Notes: generated by a model from the sequence alone, not told the origin. 64,000 nt of DNA from Balneolaceae bacterium (GCA_017795005.1 CP051242.1:3588119-3652118); one strand, 5' to 3'; shown: positions 33,365-44,787, numbered from the stretch's first letter. Numbers and translations are program-made.

Positions 33365-34189
33365 ATGAAAAAATATTCCATCCTTTTACTCCTGTTATTA
33401 CTAGGTTTAAACTCTGAAAATGCACTTGCCCAATATGGTGAGCCAGAATTGCAGAGTGTTGAATCTCCTAAAAATCTTTTTGATGAAGGTTATAAAACCG
33501 GATTTGGATTCAGTTTTAATTTAACTGATTTCGGTTTTGGGGCTGGTACACAATTCAGAATGGGATTGGGACCTTATACAGAAGGACTTATAAACTTTAA
33601 AATAGCAGGGCTAAGAGATCCAAGTGAACAAACATATCTGGATTTTTTAGGTGGTCGTACCATTCCGAGCAAATATAAAAGAGTAGTCACTTTTCCTCTT
33701 ACAGTAGGTTTGAAAAGAAGAGTCTTTGCCCGTGAAATAACAGACAATTTCAGAGTTCATACCTCAATGAGTTTTGGACCTTCACTAGCACTTACCACTC
33801 CTTACTTCAGAGAATATGGTTTTTCAGAAAATGGATTCCGTGAAAACGATAGCCGTCAATATTCAGTCGTAGAACCTGTACTTGATATTTTTCAAGGTTT
33901 AAAAGATGCAGAAACTAAATGGGGTTGGACTGGTGACCTTGTACTTGGAATTGATTTTGGTGATAATTTCGCCCGCCTTCAAACCTTTCAGTTTGGTTAT
34001 AATTTCTACTATTTCAGTGATGGACTTCAAATTCTTGAACCCTTCAAGCCTGGAAGAAATGAAGATGGTAGTTATATCGATACAGACAATAATGGGATAC
34101 CTGATTTAGATTCCATGGTGCCTGCTAACGATAAAACTAAATTCATGGGCTCCGCTCAAATTACATTCATCTTTGGTTGGATGTGGTAG
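33365..34189 (+). CDS. Predicted outer-membrane beta-barrel protein
   Basis: I start at ATG 33365, which gives a signal peptide (MKKYSILLLLLLLGL..ALAQ); an earlier in-frame ATG is at 33353. The mature part alternates hydrophobic and polar residues in strands (GFGFSFNLTDFGFGAGTQFR, VFAREITDNFRVHTSM) and ends in an aromatic (FIFGWMW), as barrels do. A calcium-binding-like DTDNNGIPDLDS insert lies near residue 245. Role unknown; possibly a porin-like or assembly-related protein. Confidence 0.75.
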   Translation: MKKYSILLLLLLLGLNSENALAQYGEPELQSVESPKNLFDEGYKTGFGFSFNLTDFGFGAGTQFRMGLGPYTEGLINFKIAGLRDPSEQTYLDFLGGRTIPSKYKRVVTFPLTVGLKRRVFAREITDNFRVHTSMSFGPSLALTTPYFREYGFSENGFRENDSRQYSVVEPVLDIFQGLKDAETKWGWTGDLVLGIDFGDNFARLQTFQFGYNFYYFSDGLQILEPFKPGRNEDGSYIDTDNNGIPDLDSMVPANDKTKFMGSAQITFIFGWMW

Positions 34190-34323
34190 ATTAACATTTT
34201 GTACCGGTTGGCTCACAAAATAACTTCGCGTCCTTGAAATATTACTGCCGTTAAAAAGCTCTTTTAACTTCGAGAGCAACTTCCCGGATGTATTTCAACC
34301 TAGCTTATCTTAAATTCTTCTGA

Positions 34324-35709
<1,386 letters not shown>

Positions 35710-35732
35710 TAGCTAAAGCAAAATCTATTTAA

Positions 35733-35767
35733 AGCCCCATGCTTAGTTTAAGTCTGGGGCTCTTTTA
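35733..35767 (+). terminator. Intrinsic terminator after eno
   Basis: AGCCCCA (35733-35739) pairs with TGGGGCT (35755-35761), with CTTA/TAAG extending inside, followed by TTTTATTTT. Confidence 0.8.
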
Positions 35768-35838
35768 TTTTATACGAGTTCAAACAATTCAATGTATATT
35801 CTATCCGACATTGATTTTAAATCTTATTTACTGAACTG

Positions 35839-36942
35839 ATGAATCGATTTCTTTCCCTATTATTTTTTACTCTTTTCAGCTCATTTTTATTCGCTCAGGA
35901 TACAGACACCCTAACCATGAGTTTTGAGGAGTACAATCCTACTTCTACTCTTGTTGTTCCAGGAAGTGATATTACCTCAGCTAAATTTCCATTCATTGAT
36001 GTGCATAGTCATCTTTGGAGAATGGCCGCCATGGACTTAGATAAAACCGTTCGAGAAATGGATAGCCTTAATATGAAGGTCCTTGTAAATTTAAGCGGCA
36101 GATCTGGAAATCAGCTGTCTGCTATGAGTGATGCCGTTCAAAATACTGCTCCAAACCGGTTTATAATTTTTGCGAATGTTGATTTCTCTGGAATGGATGA
36201 TCCAAACTGGACTAATAATGCGGTCGAACAATTAAGAAAAGATTATGAGAACGGAGCCAGAGGATTAAAGATTTTCAAAAACCTTGGACTTACCGCTTCT
36301 GATAATAACGGTGAGCGAATTAAAACTGATGACCCCCGAATTGCTCCGGTATGGGACTTGTGTGGTGAACTGGGTATTCCCGTCTTAATTCATACCGGCG
36401 AACCTGCTGTATTCTGGGATCCTATTGATGAGAAAAATGAGCGCTGGCTGGAAATGAAGCAATTCCCTAACAGGCACCGAGGCGACACAACACGATTTCC
36501 AAGTTGGGAAGTTGTTATGCAGGAGCAATGGAATGTGTTTCGAAATCACCCTAATACCATTTTCATTAATGCCCATCTGGGATGGATGGCAAACGATCTT
36601 GAAAGACTTGGAAGACATCTGGATGAGTTCCCAAATGTATATACTGAAATTGCTGCAGTAATCGCTGAATTAGGCCGACAACCTCGTTTTGCACGTGAGT
36701 TCTTTATTAAATATCAGGATCGGTTACTATTTGGAAAAGACACCTACAGACCCCATGAATTCCATACTTATTTCAGAGTGCTGGAAAGTAATGATGAATA
36801 TTTCGACTACTTTCGAAAACGCCATGCTTTTTGGAAAATGTATGGACTTGGTCTTCCCGATGAAGTCTTAAAAAAAGTGTACTACAAAAATGCTTTGAAA
36901 ATTATACCTGATATTGACACCTCTCTTTTCCCGGAAGATTAA
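35839..36942 (+). CDS. Exported amidohydrolase-superfamily protein
   Basis: Metal-dependent TIM-barrel hydrolase or decarboxylase of the amidohydrolase_2 type. The signal peptide ends LFAQ near residue 19. Metal motifs: FIDVHSHLW near residue 52, VLIHTGEP near 190, INAHLGWM near 245 and LLFGKDTYRP near 297. 367 aa. Substrate unknown; the export to the periplasm is unusual for the decarboxylase members and hints at an outside substrate. It lies after the eno terminator and before a DUF2911 gene. Confidence 0.82.
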   Translation: MNRFLSLLFFTLFSSFLFAQDTDTLTMSFEEYNPTSTLVVPGSDITSAKFPFIDVHSHLWRMAAMDLDKTVREMDSLNMKVLVNLSGRSGNQLSAMSDAVQNTAPNRFIIFANVDFSGMDDPNWTNNAVEQLRKDYENGARGLKIFKNLGLTASDNNGERIKTDDPRIAPVWDLCGELGIPVLIHTGEPAVFWDPIDEKNERWLEMKQFPNRHRGDTTRFPSWEVVMQEQWNVFRNHPNTIFINAHLGWMANDLERLGRHLDEFPNVYTEIAAVIAELGRQPRFAREFFIKYQDRLLFGKDTYRPHEFHTYFRVLESNDEYFDYFRKRHAFWKMYGLGLPDEVLKKVYYKNALKIIPDIDTSLFPED

Positions 36943-37032
36943 TTTTATATTTTATATGAAATGATTTAGGTGACACTTAGTGTTAATCTTTCTATTAACC
37001 TTAAAGTATTATTCAAAACTAAACCAACTACT

Positions 37033-37599
37033 ATGAAAACTTTTCTGAAATTAGGGGCATTTGTATTATTTGCCTTTTTACTAACCAGCGAACTTACTAT
37101 TGCCCAAGAAAGAGGGAAAGGGAACCGTCCTAGCCCTAATGCCACTGTGAGTCAGGATATCGGATCAACAACAGTAACGATTACCTATGGAAGACCCGGA
37201 CTTAAAGAACGTTCATTAGCTTCGTTAGCTCCTGCCGGTGGAGTTTGGAGAACAGGCGCCAATGAAGCTTCCACAATTACTTTTTCTTCTGATGTGATGG
37301 TTGGCGATAAAGAAGTGCCTGCCGGAACTTATACTTTATATACCATTCCTGGTGATAATTGGACTGTAATTATAAATAAGAAGCTGATTCGTGGTGGAGA
37401 AGATACACGCCCGGCATGGGGAGCATTTGGATACGATGAATCAATGGATGTTGCCAGAGTTCCTGCCGCAGTTACAGTTACGAATGCACCAAATATGGAA
37501 CGTTTCACTATCTACTTCGATACACTTTCGGATACAAAAGCACACCTGAATTTGCATTGGGGAACTACCATGATGGCTGTTCCAATAATGGTTAAATAA
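37033..37599 (+). CDS. DUF2911 exported protein
   Basis: The start is best at ATG 37033, which gives a signal peptide (MKTFLKLGAFVLFAFLLTS..AQ); an upstream GTG frame adds a non-conserved lead. DUF2911 signature: ITYGRPGLKERS near residue 50, WRTGANEASTITFSSDV, and AGTYTLYTIPGDNWTVIIN; beta-rich. Function of the family is unknown. Followed by its own terminator. Confidence 0.88.
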   Translation: MKTFLKLGAFVLFAFLLTSELTIAQERGKGNRPSPNATVSQDIGSTTVTITYGRPGLKERSLASLAPAGGVWRTGANEASTITFSSDVMVGDKEVPAGTYTLYTIPGDNWTVIINKKLIRGGEDTRPAWGAFGYDESMDVARVPAAVTVTNAPNMERFTIYFDTLSDTKAHLNLHWGTTMMAVPIMVK

Positions 37600-37620
37600 A
37601 AGCTGTTATTCCTATTACAA

Positions 37621-37648
37621 AGGCGATCATTTATGGTCGCCTTTTTTT
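37621..37648 (+). terminator. Intrinsic terminator after DUF2911 gene
   Basis: AGGCGATC and GGTCGCCT pair (one G-T) around a short loop, followed by seven T (37642-37648). Confidence 0.75.
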
Positions 37649-37670
37649 GTTTGTTGATGAGAAATAAAAA

Positions 37671-37751
37671 AAGCCCGATGCTCAGTGGGTAAGTTTCCTA
37701 TTATAAATAGTTGGTCATCTATGTTATATATTAGGGTCGAGCATCAGGCTT
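37671..37751 (-). terminator. Long-arm hairpin ending in U-run
   Basis: AAGCC-C-GATGCTC (37671-37683) and GAGCATC-A-GGCTT (37739-37751) pair with one mismatch; on the minus strand the final arm reads GAGCATCGGGCTTTTTTT. About 55 bases lie between, including CTATT-TAT-AATAG. It follows the GWxTD gene that stops at 37826. Layout and closing GGGCTTTTTT are shared with the element at 17715-17801. Confidence 0.6.
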
Positions 37752-37825
37752 AGATGAAATATAAGATGCTGAGTGAAGTCTGAATAATAAATGTGACAAC
37801 CTGCTATATATTGGTACAGGCTTCT

Positions 37826-39694
37826 TCAATTAATATGGATTTTCACTTTTTTGATACTGCTCCTGCCCATATAGGAAATATTAAATTCCATAATATGATC
37901 TCCTTTGGGATAAACTTCCTGATCCAGTTTTACCTTAAACCAAATTTTATTGGAAAGTGCTTCTGAGGTAAATCTGACTTTTAGCTTATTTCCTGATTTT
38001 TCTCTTCCATATTCCACTTCAAACATTTCATCTTTCGGGATACCATACACTTCAAAGTATACAATTGGTTCCTCATTCAGTCGGAATTGATTGGTTAGGC
38101 TTGGGAAAAAAGGGATTCTTGTAGCGGTATTTTCTTGTTGATTGTCTGCCAGAAAAATATCACTTACTGAAAACCGGTTCCTATTTAGTCCCTCTCTAAG
38201 GCTTTCGTTAAAGGAAAGAAGAATAGTTTGAGAGCTTGTTATCACCTCATTTACCTCAGCTGATGTATTGATAAAAGACGATTGAAAAAGTACCTCCGAA
38301 TCAGATGAATTTATGATATAGCTGTTAACAGAAGAATAGTTTACATCTGTCAGAGAAGCACTACCAATTTCTTCTACAGTACTTTCTCCAAAATCATCCG
38401 ATGAAACAAAAAAATCTTTCCTTTTTATTTGATTAATGCCGACTTCTGCTTTTTGTGCTAAATATAGTTCGACATCATTTAAATTATTAAGCTCTGTAAT
38501 TAGTAAAAGGATTGGGTTCAGGTTCTGGTCTAAAAAATTAAATCTATATGTTTTCAATTCATGGAAGTTCGAAACCGGCTTTGTGCCAGAAACAAATTCC
38601 GGAGTTCTGATTTCTTTGTTCACAGCCCAGTTTTTTTCCAACGACTTGTATTTAATGTTCTGTGTAAGTGCAGTAGAATTGAAAGAATTGGTAGACCCGT
38701 TTAAGGTGTTTTGAATCAGGTCCTGATTCATTCGGTTAAACAGATTTAAATAAAATGGATCTATATCGGCGATTTGCTCTAATACCGAGTATTGCAATAA
38801 TAACGTCGCAGCATTACGGGATAATTGCTTTGTACCTGCTAGTCCTGAAGAGGTACTTCTCTGAGATATTGGATTATCCCCAGAACTCCCTGTTTGAGCC
38901 CTGTTCGCTCGGTTCGTTAATTGCACCATATTCTCGGTTGGATCAAAAAAGAATATCGGTCGGTTCCCTGCTTCAGGAATTAACTCCAGAATACCTGATT
39001 GCAAACCAAATGGACCACCACTTCCGGGAATCCCAAATACATATTGGATGGTATCGTAGTACCAAAGCTCAATAGAAAACTGAACATTATTTTGAATAGG
39101 AATTGTATTTCCGGTAACAGGGTCACTATAACTGGACAGAGATACGTTTCTTCTTTTTATTAAATCCGGTTCTCCCAGTTTTACAAATAATGCTCCTCTT
39201 TCGTCACTGCCAAAACCTGTTTTATCATTAATAATAAACTTTCTTTTTGCCCAGTAAATTCTTTCCCAGTGTTCTATTAACCGTTCGTTATAGGGTGTGG
39301 AAATAATTGGATTTTCCAGTTCCCAATATCTTTTTAATTCCTGTACCAGCTCTTCTTTATCTCTCCTTATTAACCTTGACCAATTCTTATAGGTTGAAGA
39401 ATTAACAATAGGTTTTAGTCTGTTTAATTCCTCTCTTAGAAAGGAATCATCATTAAACCGAGCGCTTTGTTCAATGGATGAAAAGTATCTATTTTCTGCC
39501 AAAGCGTAGAGTGAATCAATGGCTAATCCAGATACATATTCAATGAATAAAAAACCGGTCTTTGGATGGGTTAAATCAGATGCATTCGTATCAAATGAAA
39601 ATTCCCTATCTGACAAGTCCTGAGAATAAGCTGCTTCACAAAAAAAGCAGGTAATACAAATAGTGCACAGTAATATTTGTTTTACTGAATCCAC
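37826..39694 (-). CDS. GWxTD-domain exported protein
   Basis: 622 aa with a signal peptide (ILLCTICITCFFCEAAYSQ) and the GWxTD-type core around residues 140-180 (YWAKRKFIIN, GFGSDERGALFVKLGEPD). The GWxTD family is of unknown function and typical of Bacteroidota, Acidobacteria and relatives. The C-terminal half is beta-rich and ends in a strand-like KKVKIHIN. The start codon is GTG. It follows the SusC/SusD pair on the same strand by 100 bases and may belong to the same unit. Confidence 0.8.
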   Translation of the reverse strand: MDSVKQILLCTICITCFFCEAAYSQDLSDREFSFDTNASDLTHPKTGFLFIEYVSGLAIDSLYALAENRYFSSIEQSARFNDDSFLREELNRLKPIVNSSTYKNWSRLIRRDKEELVQELKRYWELENPIISTPYNERLIEHWERIYWAKRKFIINDKTGFGSDERGALFVKLGEPDLIKRRNVSLSSYSDPVTGNTIPIQNNVQFSIELWYYDTIQYVFGIPGSGGPFGLQSGILELIPEAGNRPIFFFDPTENMVQLTNRANRAQTGSSGDNPISQRSTSSGLAGTKQLSRNAATLLLQYSVLEQIADIDPFYLNLFNRMNQDLIQNTLNGSTNSFNSTALTQNIKYKSLEKNWAVNKEIRTPEFVSGTKPVSNFHELKTYRFNFLDQNLNPILLLITELNNLNDVELYLAQKAEVGINQIKRKDFFVSSDDFGESTVEEIGSASLTDVNYSSVNSYIINSSDSEVLFQSSFINTSAEVNEVITSSQTILLSFNESLREGLNRNRFSVSDIFLADNQQENTATRIPFFPSLTNQFRLNEEPIVYFEVYGIPKDEMFEVEYGREKSGNKLKVRFTSEALSNKIWFKVKLDQEVYPKGDHIMEFNISYMGRSSIKKVKIHIN

Positions 39695-39794
39695 AAAGAT
39701 TTATTTATTAACTGATATATAAAATAAAAGGAAGATTTTTCAATCTTCCTTTTATCAAATTTAGAAATAAAGAGTTGGTTTACACTCTCGTTAA

Positions 39795-41348
39795 CTAGTT
39801 ACCCGTATCCGGAGTTTGGTCTCCCGGGATAGCATTGAAATCTGTTTCTGCATCAGGCACATCCCAGAACTCAACGAAATTATAATAGATGGTTGAGCTG
39901 TCTTCCAGAACTAATTGTTGAGTTCCAGAATCAAGTCGGTATACCCAAACATCTGAGACACCACCACCATCAGCTCGTGATTTAAGTTCGTTAAATCTTC
40001 GGGCATCATAGAATGCAAGACCCCTCATAAACAAGGCTGCTCTACGCTCATCGCGAAGGTCCTGCTCCGTAGCTAATAACAAATCCGGCAACCCTGCCTG
40101 TTGTAAAGGCATGTTTCTCACATTGTTTATATGTGTAGCAGCTACATTTGGGTTTCCTAAGCCAAGTTCCGCCTCAGCAAGCATCAGTTCATTTTCCTCT
40201 GCAGAAGCAAAAAACATGGGTGAGTCTCCAACATTTGTACCGGAATAAGGTGGTAATGCCGCCCATGGAGTGTTCACATTAGGTTGAGTTACTCTATTTT
40301 GGAAAGTAGCGAAACCATTATTTACGAATCGTGCACTTCTTGCATCTCCATTTTTATTCATAACCTGAACTAATCTGGCAGAAGGAGCAGACCATAAGTT
40401 TGCCATTCTCCATGGATAAGTTACAGTATTGTTGAACGTTGCGTTATCTGTATCAATAAGGAATGCACCTGCATTACTTGTTAAACCATTTTCGGCTAAC
40501 GCTTTAATCTCAGTGAAATCTGCATTAGTAAGTTCATCTCTGAATTTACTGAGAAGGATGTTCCTGGCTTTCAATGTATTGATATTTTGTTCCATTGAAG
40601 CTGCAGTGAGATTAGTCGGGAAAATTGCAGGTACAACATCAGCTGCTATAGCATCGAAGCTGGAAATGGTTTGTAATGCCAAATCGAATTGTCGTTGTGA
40701 TTCTGCAATTATTTCCTGCCTGGTCACATAGTCATTATTAGTAGAACTAATAGACTCGTTTACTATAAGTCCCTGGCTGTGTAGCAAGCCAATTCTGGAG
40801 TAAGCGTATCCCTTCCAGAAATGAGCCCAGGCTCTGTATGCCTCTTCTTTTTGAGTGGCTACTGCTTCCGTACCAAGAAACCCAACACCTTCATCAAGGG
40901 CATTCAGCATTATGTTAGCTTCGTTTTGAACCTGATAGGCCCAGGCCCATTCCTGTTCAAAACCGCCAGCACTATTATTTCTGTCGTTGATGAATTCCAG
41001 CCATTCCGCTTGGGTACGACCGTCATTTGACTGATTTACCGGGCTCCACTCAGAACCATCGTTATATACGATTAATTCTACGTTACCATGATATCGGTTA
41101 AAGTTAAAATTAACCCATGGAGCGACTGAATTGTCCCCCATGTGCTCATGGTATTGCCAGAATACCCATTCTAACCAACCATCGCCTGCATCATAAATAC
41201 CTGTAGCCTGACGCTTAAGACCTTCTTCAGTAAGTACAATATCAGGAGTTGGCTCATTCGGGTTATTAACGTCAAGTGCGTTATCGCATGCAGTTACAAC
41301 TAGTATAACTGCAAGACTCGCTGCGCTTATTTTTTTAAGTAATTTCAT
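39795..41348 (-). CDS. SusD/RagB-type outer-membrane lipoprotein
   Basis: Surface substrate-binding lid of a SusCD transporter. I start at ATG 41348, which gives the lipoprotein signal MKLLKKISAASLAVILVVTAC; the longer frame reaches into susC. TPR-like helices typical of SusD (AWAHFWKGYAYSRIGLLHSQ) and the C-terminal LRDERRAALFMRGLAFYDA, WVYRLD are present, about 517 aa. It is downstream of susC. No glycoside hydrolase is nearby, so the ligand is unknown. Confidence 0.92.
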   Translation of the reverse strand: MKLLKKISAASLAVILVVTACDNALDVNNPNEPTPDIVLTEEGLKRQATGIYDAGDGWLEWVFWQYHEHMGDNSVAPWVNFNFNRYHGNVELIVYNDGSEWSPVNQSNDGRTQAEWLEFINDRNNSAGGFEQEWAWAYQVQNEANIMLNALDEGVGFLGTEAVATQKEEAYRAWAHFWKGYAYSRIGLLHSQGLIVNESISSTNNDYVTRQEIIAESQRQFDLALQTISSFDAIAADVVPAIFPTNLTAASMEQNINTLKARNILLSKFRDELTNADFTEIKALAENGLTSNAGAFLIDTDNATFNNTVTYPWRMANLWSAPSARLVQVMNKNGDARSARFVNNGFATFQNRVTQPNVNTPWAALPPYSGTNVGDSPMFFASAEENELMLAEAELGLGNPNVAATHINNVRNMPLQQAGLPDLLLATEQDLRDERRAALFMRGLAFYDARRFNELKSRADGGGVSDVWVYRLDSGTQQLVLEDSSTIYYNFVEFWDVPDAETDFNAIPGDQTPDTGN

Positions 41349-41373
41349 TTTTCTTGTATTTATCGATTGAAAA

Positions 41374-44300
41374 TTAGAGACCCAAAGAAACATTGAAAGA
41401 GAATGTTCTGAAATTCGGGTAGGTAAATAAGTCTACACCTCTGAAACGGGTATCTTCATTTGCCTGAGAAACCTCAGGATCGAATCCTGTGTAGTTAGTA
41501 AATGTGAGAAGATTACGGCCTGTCACACCTACACGTAAGTTTCTAATTCCACTTTCAGCTACAAGGCTGGTCAAGTTATAGCTAATAGAGAGCTCTCTTA
41601 ACTTCACGAAAGAACCATCTTCGATAAAGTATGGAGTTAACCCATTACGTTTCGAAGCGTGGTAATTTCTCCAAGCTTGAGGCTGACTTCCATCTACTCT
41701 CGAAATTTGAGCTAGTGGGTCGCCATTGAGATCAAAGATTGGTTGTCCCACCACTTCGTCTCCATCAATCAGTATTACATCTTCGAATTCTTCGTGAGTA
41801 CCTGCGTTAAACATCCACCACTTGGTACCATTCAGGATATCGAACCCTTGTACCCAGTCTAGCTGGAATACTACTTCCAGATTTTGTTTGATTGTGAAAT
41901 CGTTTCTTAAGCTAAGTGAAAAGTCTGGTGTTGGATCACCTATTACTTCTCTCTCACTTCTCATTTGGATTCTCTTAGTAAAGCGATTTACAACTGCGCC
42001 ATCAACAATTACATAATTATCTACATCTGCTTCTGCAATATATCTGGCTCCTGTAGTTGGATCGATTTCATCAAATGATGAAAGTGGATTGAATCCAAAG
42101 AACACTCCATATCTTTCGCCTTCACGGAAAATGAAATCGAAGTTGTTTGAAACGGAAAGAATCAAATCTTCACCATTTGAGATATTAGCTACTTCAGAAT
42201 AGCTGGTTCCAAAGTTCAGGTTTGCCAACCAGTTAAAATCTCTGGTATTGTAAACCAGTGAATTTAAGCTCAGATCAAATCCAGTTGCTTCCAAATCGAT
42301 GGTGTTATCAAGAATTGCCTGACTACCAGTAGAAGGTGCAACTGCCAGAGATTGAATTACTCCATTGTTGTTTCTATTCCAATACGTAGCGGAAATACCA
42401 ATTGCCTGAAACCAGGTGTCACCTAAATCGAATGAAAGGTCTGTGCCTAATTCAAGTTCTGAAGACTCTTCTTCAACAATTGCGAAGTTACTAGATGTAG
42501 CGGGAGTATTGAATGTTCCGCTAACTCCAATATTACCTTGGTTAAGAGTAATGAATCTATCGAATGCGCCAGGTTGAGTTCCTGCCTCACCATAAGCTAC
42601 TCTTAGTTTAAACTCAGGAATAAATGTTGAAAGATCTTCCCAAAGATCAAACCCTGACAACCTAACATAAGCATCAGCACGCGGGAAGTATCTTAACTCA
42701 GCAGCTTCACCAAATGCAGATGATTTATCCGCTCTTACACCTGCAGAAAATCCTGCGTAATCGTCAATATCAAATCTCTGATTAAATAAGAATCCATAGG
42801 TTATAAAAGTAGACTGAAACTCATCAGAAATATCCGTTGAACCTGCTCTTATTGTTGTTAAAGGAAGGCCAGCAGGTAAACCATCTGATTGCGCAGTGGT
42901 ACTGGTGAAATCATTTCTTCTCCAGTCAAACTTGAACAATGATGTAGTTTGAACTGGTAATCCTAAAGAGAAATCTCTGTCTAAATCTGATTTGAAAAGA
43001 ACATCAACAATTGAATTATAGAAGTAATTTGTTCTTCCGATTCGTTGACTAAATCCATCAGGATTTAAAAGTACAACTTCATTATCACCAGTAGTTGGAT
43101 CTTCGAATAATGTAACATTATCCTGAATTCTGTTGAATTCGCTGTAATACCCATCTAAACCAAATTTATAATCTACTTCGAGAAATCGGTTAGGTGTATA
43201 AGTCAGGTTTGCGTTTCCGATAAATCTCTTAGTACCTGTATTTAGCTCCTGAACTTGCTTAAAGAATAATCCATTGGTACTCACGCTTCCGGAAGTGAAT
43301 TTGGTAGCAAAGAAACCATTTTCGTCTTCCCAAAGAGGATTAATAAAGGCTTCTGTTCCTAACAACGTATTCAGACCTGATTCGATGTTATCACCACTTT
43401 CTGTGATACCCTGACGGTCGGAATTAACGAAATTCGTTCTTAATGCAAGGGTAAGGTCGCTTCTCAGTTTGGTAGTAGTGTTTAACCTGAATGACATTCT
43501 TTCGAACTGTATTTCACGTTCGATGCCTTCCTGCCCCAGATAGCTACCACCAATAAGATAGGTTGTAGTCTCATTTCCACCGGAAATAGATAGCTGGTGA
43601 TTTTGTGATACACCAGTTCGATAAAACTCATTCAGGTAGTCATCATATATATTTAGTGGAACTGAATTTCCGTTTCCGTCCAAATATGTAGTTGAAGAAT
43701 AAGGCTGATCTGTAGTAGAATTTGCTTCAACTGCAGGAACTGTCCAGATACCAGTATCTTCGTTAAATACCAGGCCTGCAATATTCCCATTTCCATCCAG
43801 AGGATAAGCATGAAAATCAAGTGCTTTTGATACTGTTCTACTCTCGTCCAGCTGATCAAATGACCAGTTTGTAGAAACGTCTATTCTGGTTCTACCATTT
43901 GTACCGGATTTGGTAAAAATCTGAATTACACCATTTGCACCCTGTGCGCCATAAAGAGTTGAAGCAGCTGCTCCTTTTACTACCTCAATTCGTTCTACGG
44001 TACTAAAATCGATATCTGATAAACGACTATATCTATCATTTCCTGAACCAGAAGCTGTCGAACTTGCATCAATTTCTACACCATCAATCAGGATCATTGG
44101 TCGTGAGGTACCCATCGTGTTTATACCTCTTAAAATGATTGCTGAAGGAGCACCCGGTGCCCCATTTGGAGTAACCGTACTACCAGCAATTTTCCCTGTA
44201 AGAGAAGAACCCAACGTGTATGCCGGAACTTTCTGCAGGCTTTGTTCATCTACTGAAGAAACGTCCATTGCGAGTTTCTTCTTACTCACTGCCGATCCTG

Positions 44301-44643
44301 TACCTGTTACTACCAATTCATCAAAACCGACAACGTCAAGTTCTAATGTTACATCCAGTAGATTTAAACCACTGGAAATAGTAACTGACTGTCTGTTTTC
44401 TTTAAATCCTAAAAACCGTGTAACAACGGTATATGTTCCAACCGGAATATTATTTAAAGAATATTGTCCTTCGCTATTTGCAGTAGTACCTTTTTCTAAT
44501 TCAGTAATAAAGATACTGGCGCCAGCCATTGGTTCCTGATTTTCATCTTCAATTACACCTGAAAGAGATCCAGTTTGTGCAAAAGCAGAACCACCTATCA
44601 CTGAAATAACCAATAAGGTTAATAAATGTAGCTTTAATTTCAT
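41374..44643 (-). CDS. SusC/RagA TonB-linked outer-membrane receptor
   Basis: TonB-dependent importer that works with SusD. I start at ATG 44643, with AGAGG five bases upstream. Signal peptide ending SAFAQ; carboxypeptidase-like regulatory domain (GSLSGVIEDENQEPMAGASI, residues 20-105); TonB box/linker; plug domain with LYGAQGANGVIQIFTK near residue 235; then a 22-strand-type barrel ending TFSFNVSLGL. 1089 aa. Preceded by a LytTR regulator and kinases; the 140-bp gap holds an 11-base-period direct repeat. Confidence 0.95.
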   Translation of the reverse strand: MKLKLHLLTLLVISVIGGSAFAQTGSLSGVIEDENQEPMAGASIFITELEKGTTANSEGQYSLNNIPVGTYTVVTRFLGFKENRQSVTISSGLNLLDVTLELDVVGFDELVVTGTGSAVSKKKLAMDVSSVDEQSLQKVPAYTLGSSLTGKIAGSTVTPNGAPGAPSAIILRGINTMGTSRPMILIDGVEIDASSTASGSGNDRYSRLSDIDFSTVERIEVVKGAAASTLYGAQGANGVIQIFTKSGTNGRTRIDVSTNWSFDQLDESRTVSKALDFHAYPLDGNGNIAGLVFNEDTGIWTVPAVEANSTTDQPYSSTTYLDGNGNSVPLNIYDDYLNEFYRTGVSQNHQLSISGGNETTTYLIGGSYLGQEGIEREIQFERMSFRLNTTTKLRSDLTLALRTNFVNSDRQGITESGDNIESGLNTLLGTEAFINPLWEDENGFFATKFTSGSVSTNGLFFKQVQELNTGTKRFIGNANLTYTPNRFLEVDYKFGLDGYYSEFNRIQDNVTLFEDPTTGDNEVVLLNPDGFSQRIGRTNYFYNSIVDVLFKSDLDRDFSLGLPVQTTSLFKFDWRRNDFTSTTAQSDGLPAGLPLTTIRAGSTDISDEFQSTFITYGFLFNQRFDIDDYAGFSAGVRADKSSAFGEAAELRYFPRADAYVRLSGFDLWEDLSTFIPEFKLRVAYGEAGTQPGAFDRFITLNQGNIGVSGTFNTPATSSNFAIVEEESSELELGTDLSFDLGDTWFQAIGISATYWNRNNNGVIQSLAVAPSTGSQAILDNTIDLEATGFDLSLNSLVYNTRDFNWLANLNFGTSYSEVANISNGEDLILSVSNNFDFIFREGERYGVFFGFNPLSSFDEIDPTTGARYIAEADVDNYVIVDGAVVNRFTKRIQMRSEREVIGDPTPDFSLSLRNDFTIKQNLEVVFQLDWVQGFDILNGTKWWMFNAGTHEEFEDVILIDGDEVVGQPIFDLNGDPLAQISRVDGSQPQAWRNYHASKRNGLTPYFIEDGSFVKLRELSISYNLTSLVAESGIRNLRVGVTGRNLLTFTNYTGFDPEVSQANEDTRFRGVDLFTYPNFRTFSFNVSLGL

Positions 44644-44673
44644 GTTCACCTCTGATAATGTTATAAGTGTTTT

Positions 44674-44689
44674 TCGCTTCTAAAAGCGA
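44674..44689. promoter_or_regulatory. Hairpin in the susC leader
   Basis: TCGCTT (44674-44679) and AAGCGA (44684-44689) with a 4-base loop, about 30 bases before the susC start. No U-run, so more likely an mRNA leader hairpin than a terminator. Confidence 0.35.
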
Positions 44690-44710
44690 CTCAACGAACA
44701 TATTAGAGGT

Positions 44711-44730
44711 GTTAAAAAGCAGTTAAAAAG
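44711..44730. promoter_or_regulatory. Direct repeat GTTAAAAAG x2 upstream of susC
   Basis: GTTAAAAAG at 44711-44719 and 44722-44730, period 11. On the minus strand they lie just upstream of a -7-like TATGTTCG (44702 down to 44695). Position suits an activator site, perhaps for the LytTR protein encoded next door; spacing is shorter than the classic LytTR site. Confidence 0.4.
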
Positions 44731-44787
44731 AAATGTGCTGAAGCGGTTTTATTAGGGGCAAGTTGCTTTTCGAAGGTGATTAATCAC

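Noticed and set aside
39795-44643. Polysaccharide utilisation locus
   Set aside because: A SusC/SusD pair is present, but no glycoside hydrolase, polysaccharide lyase or sulfatase lies nearby.
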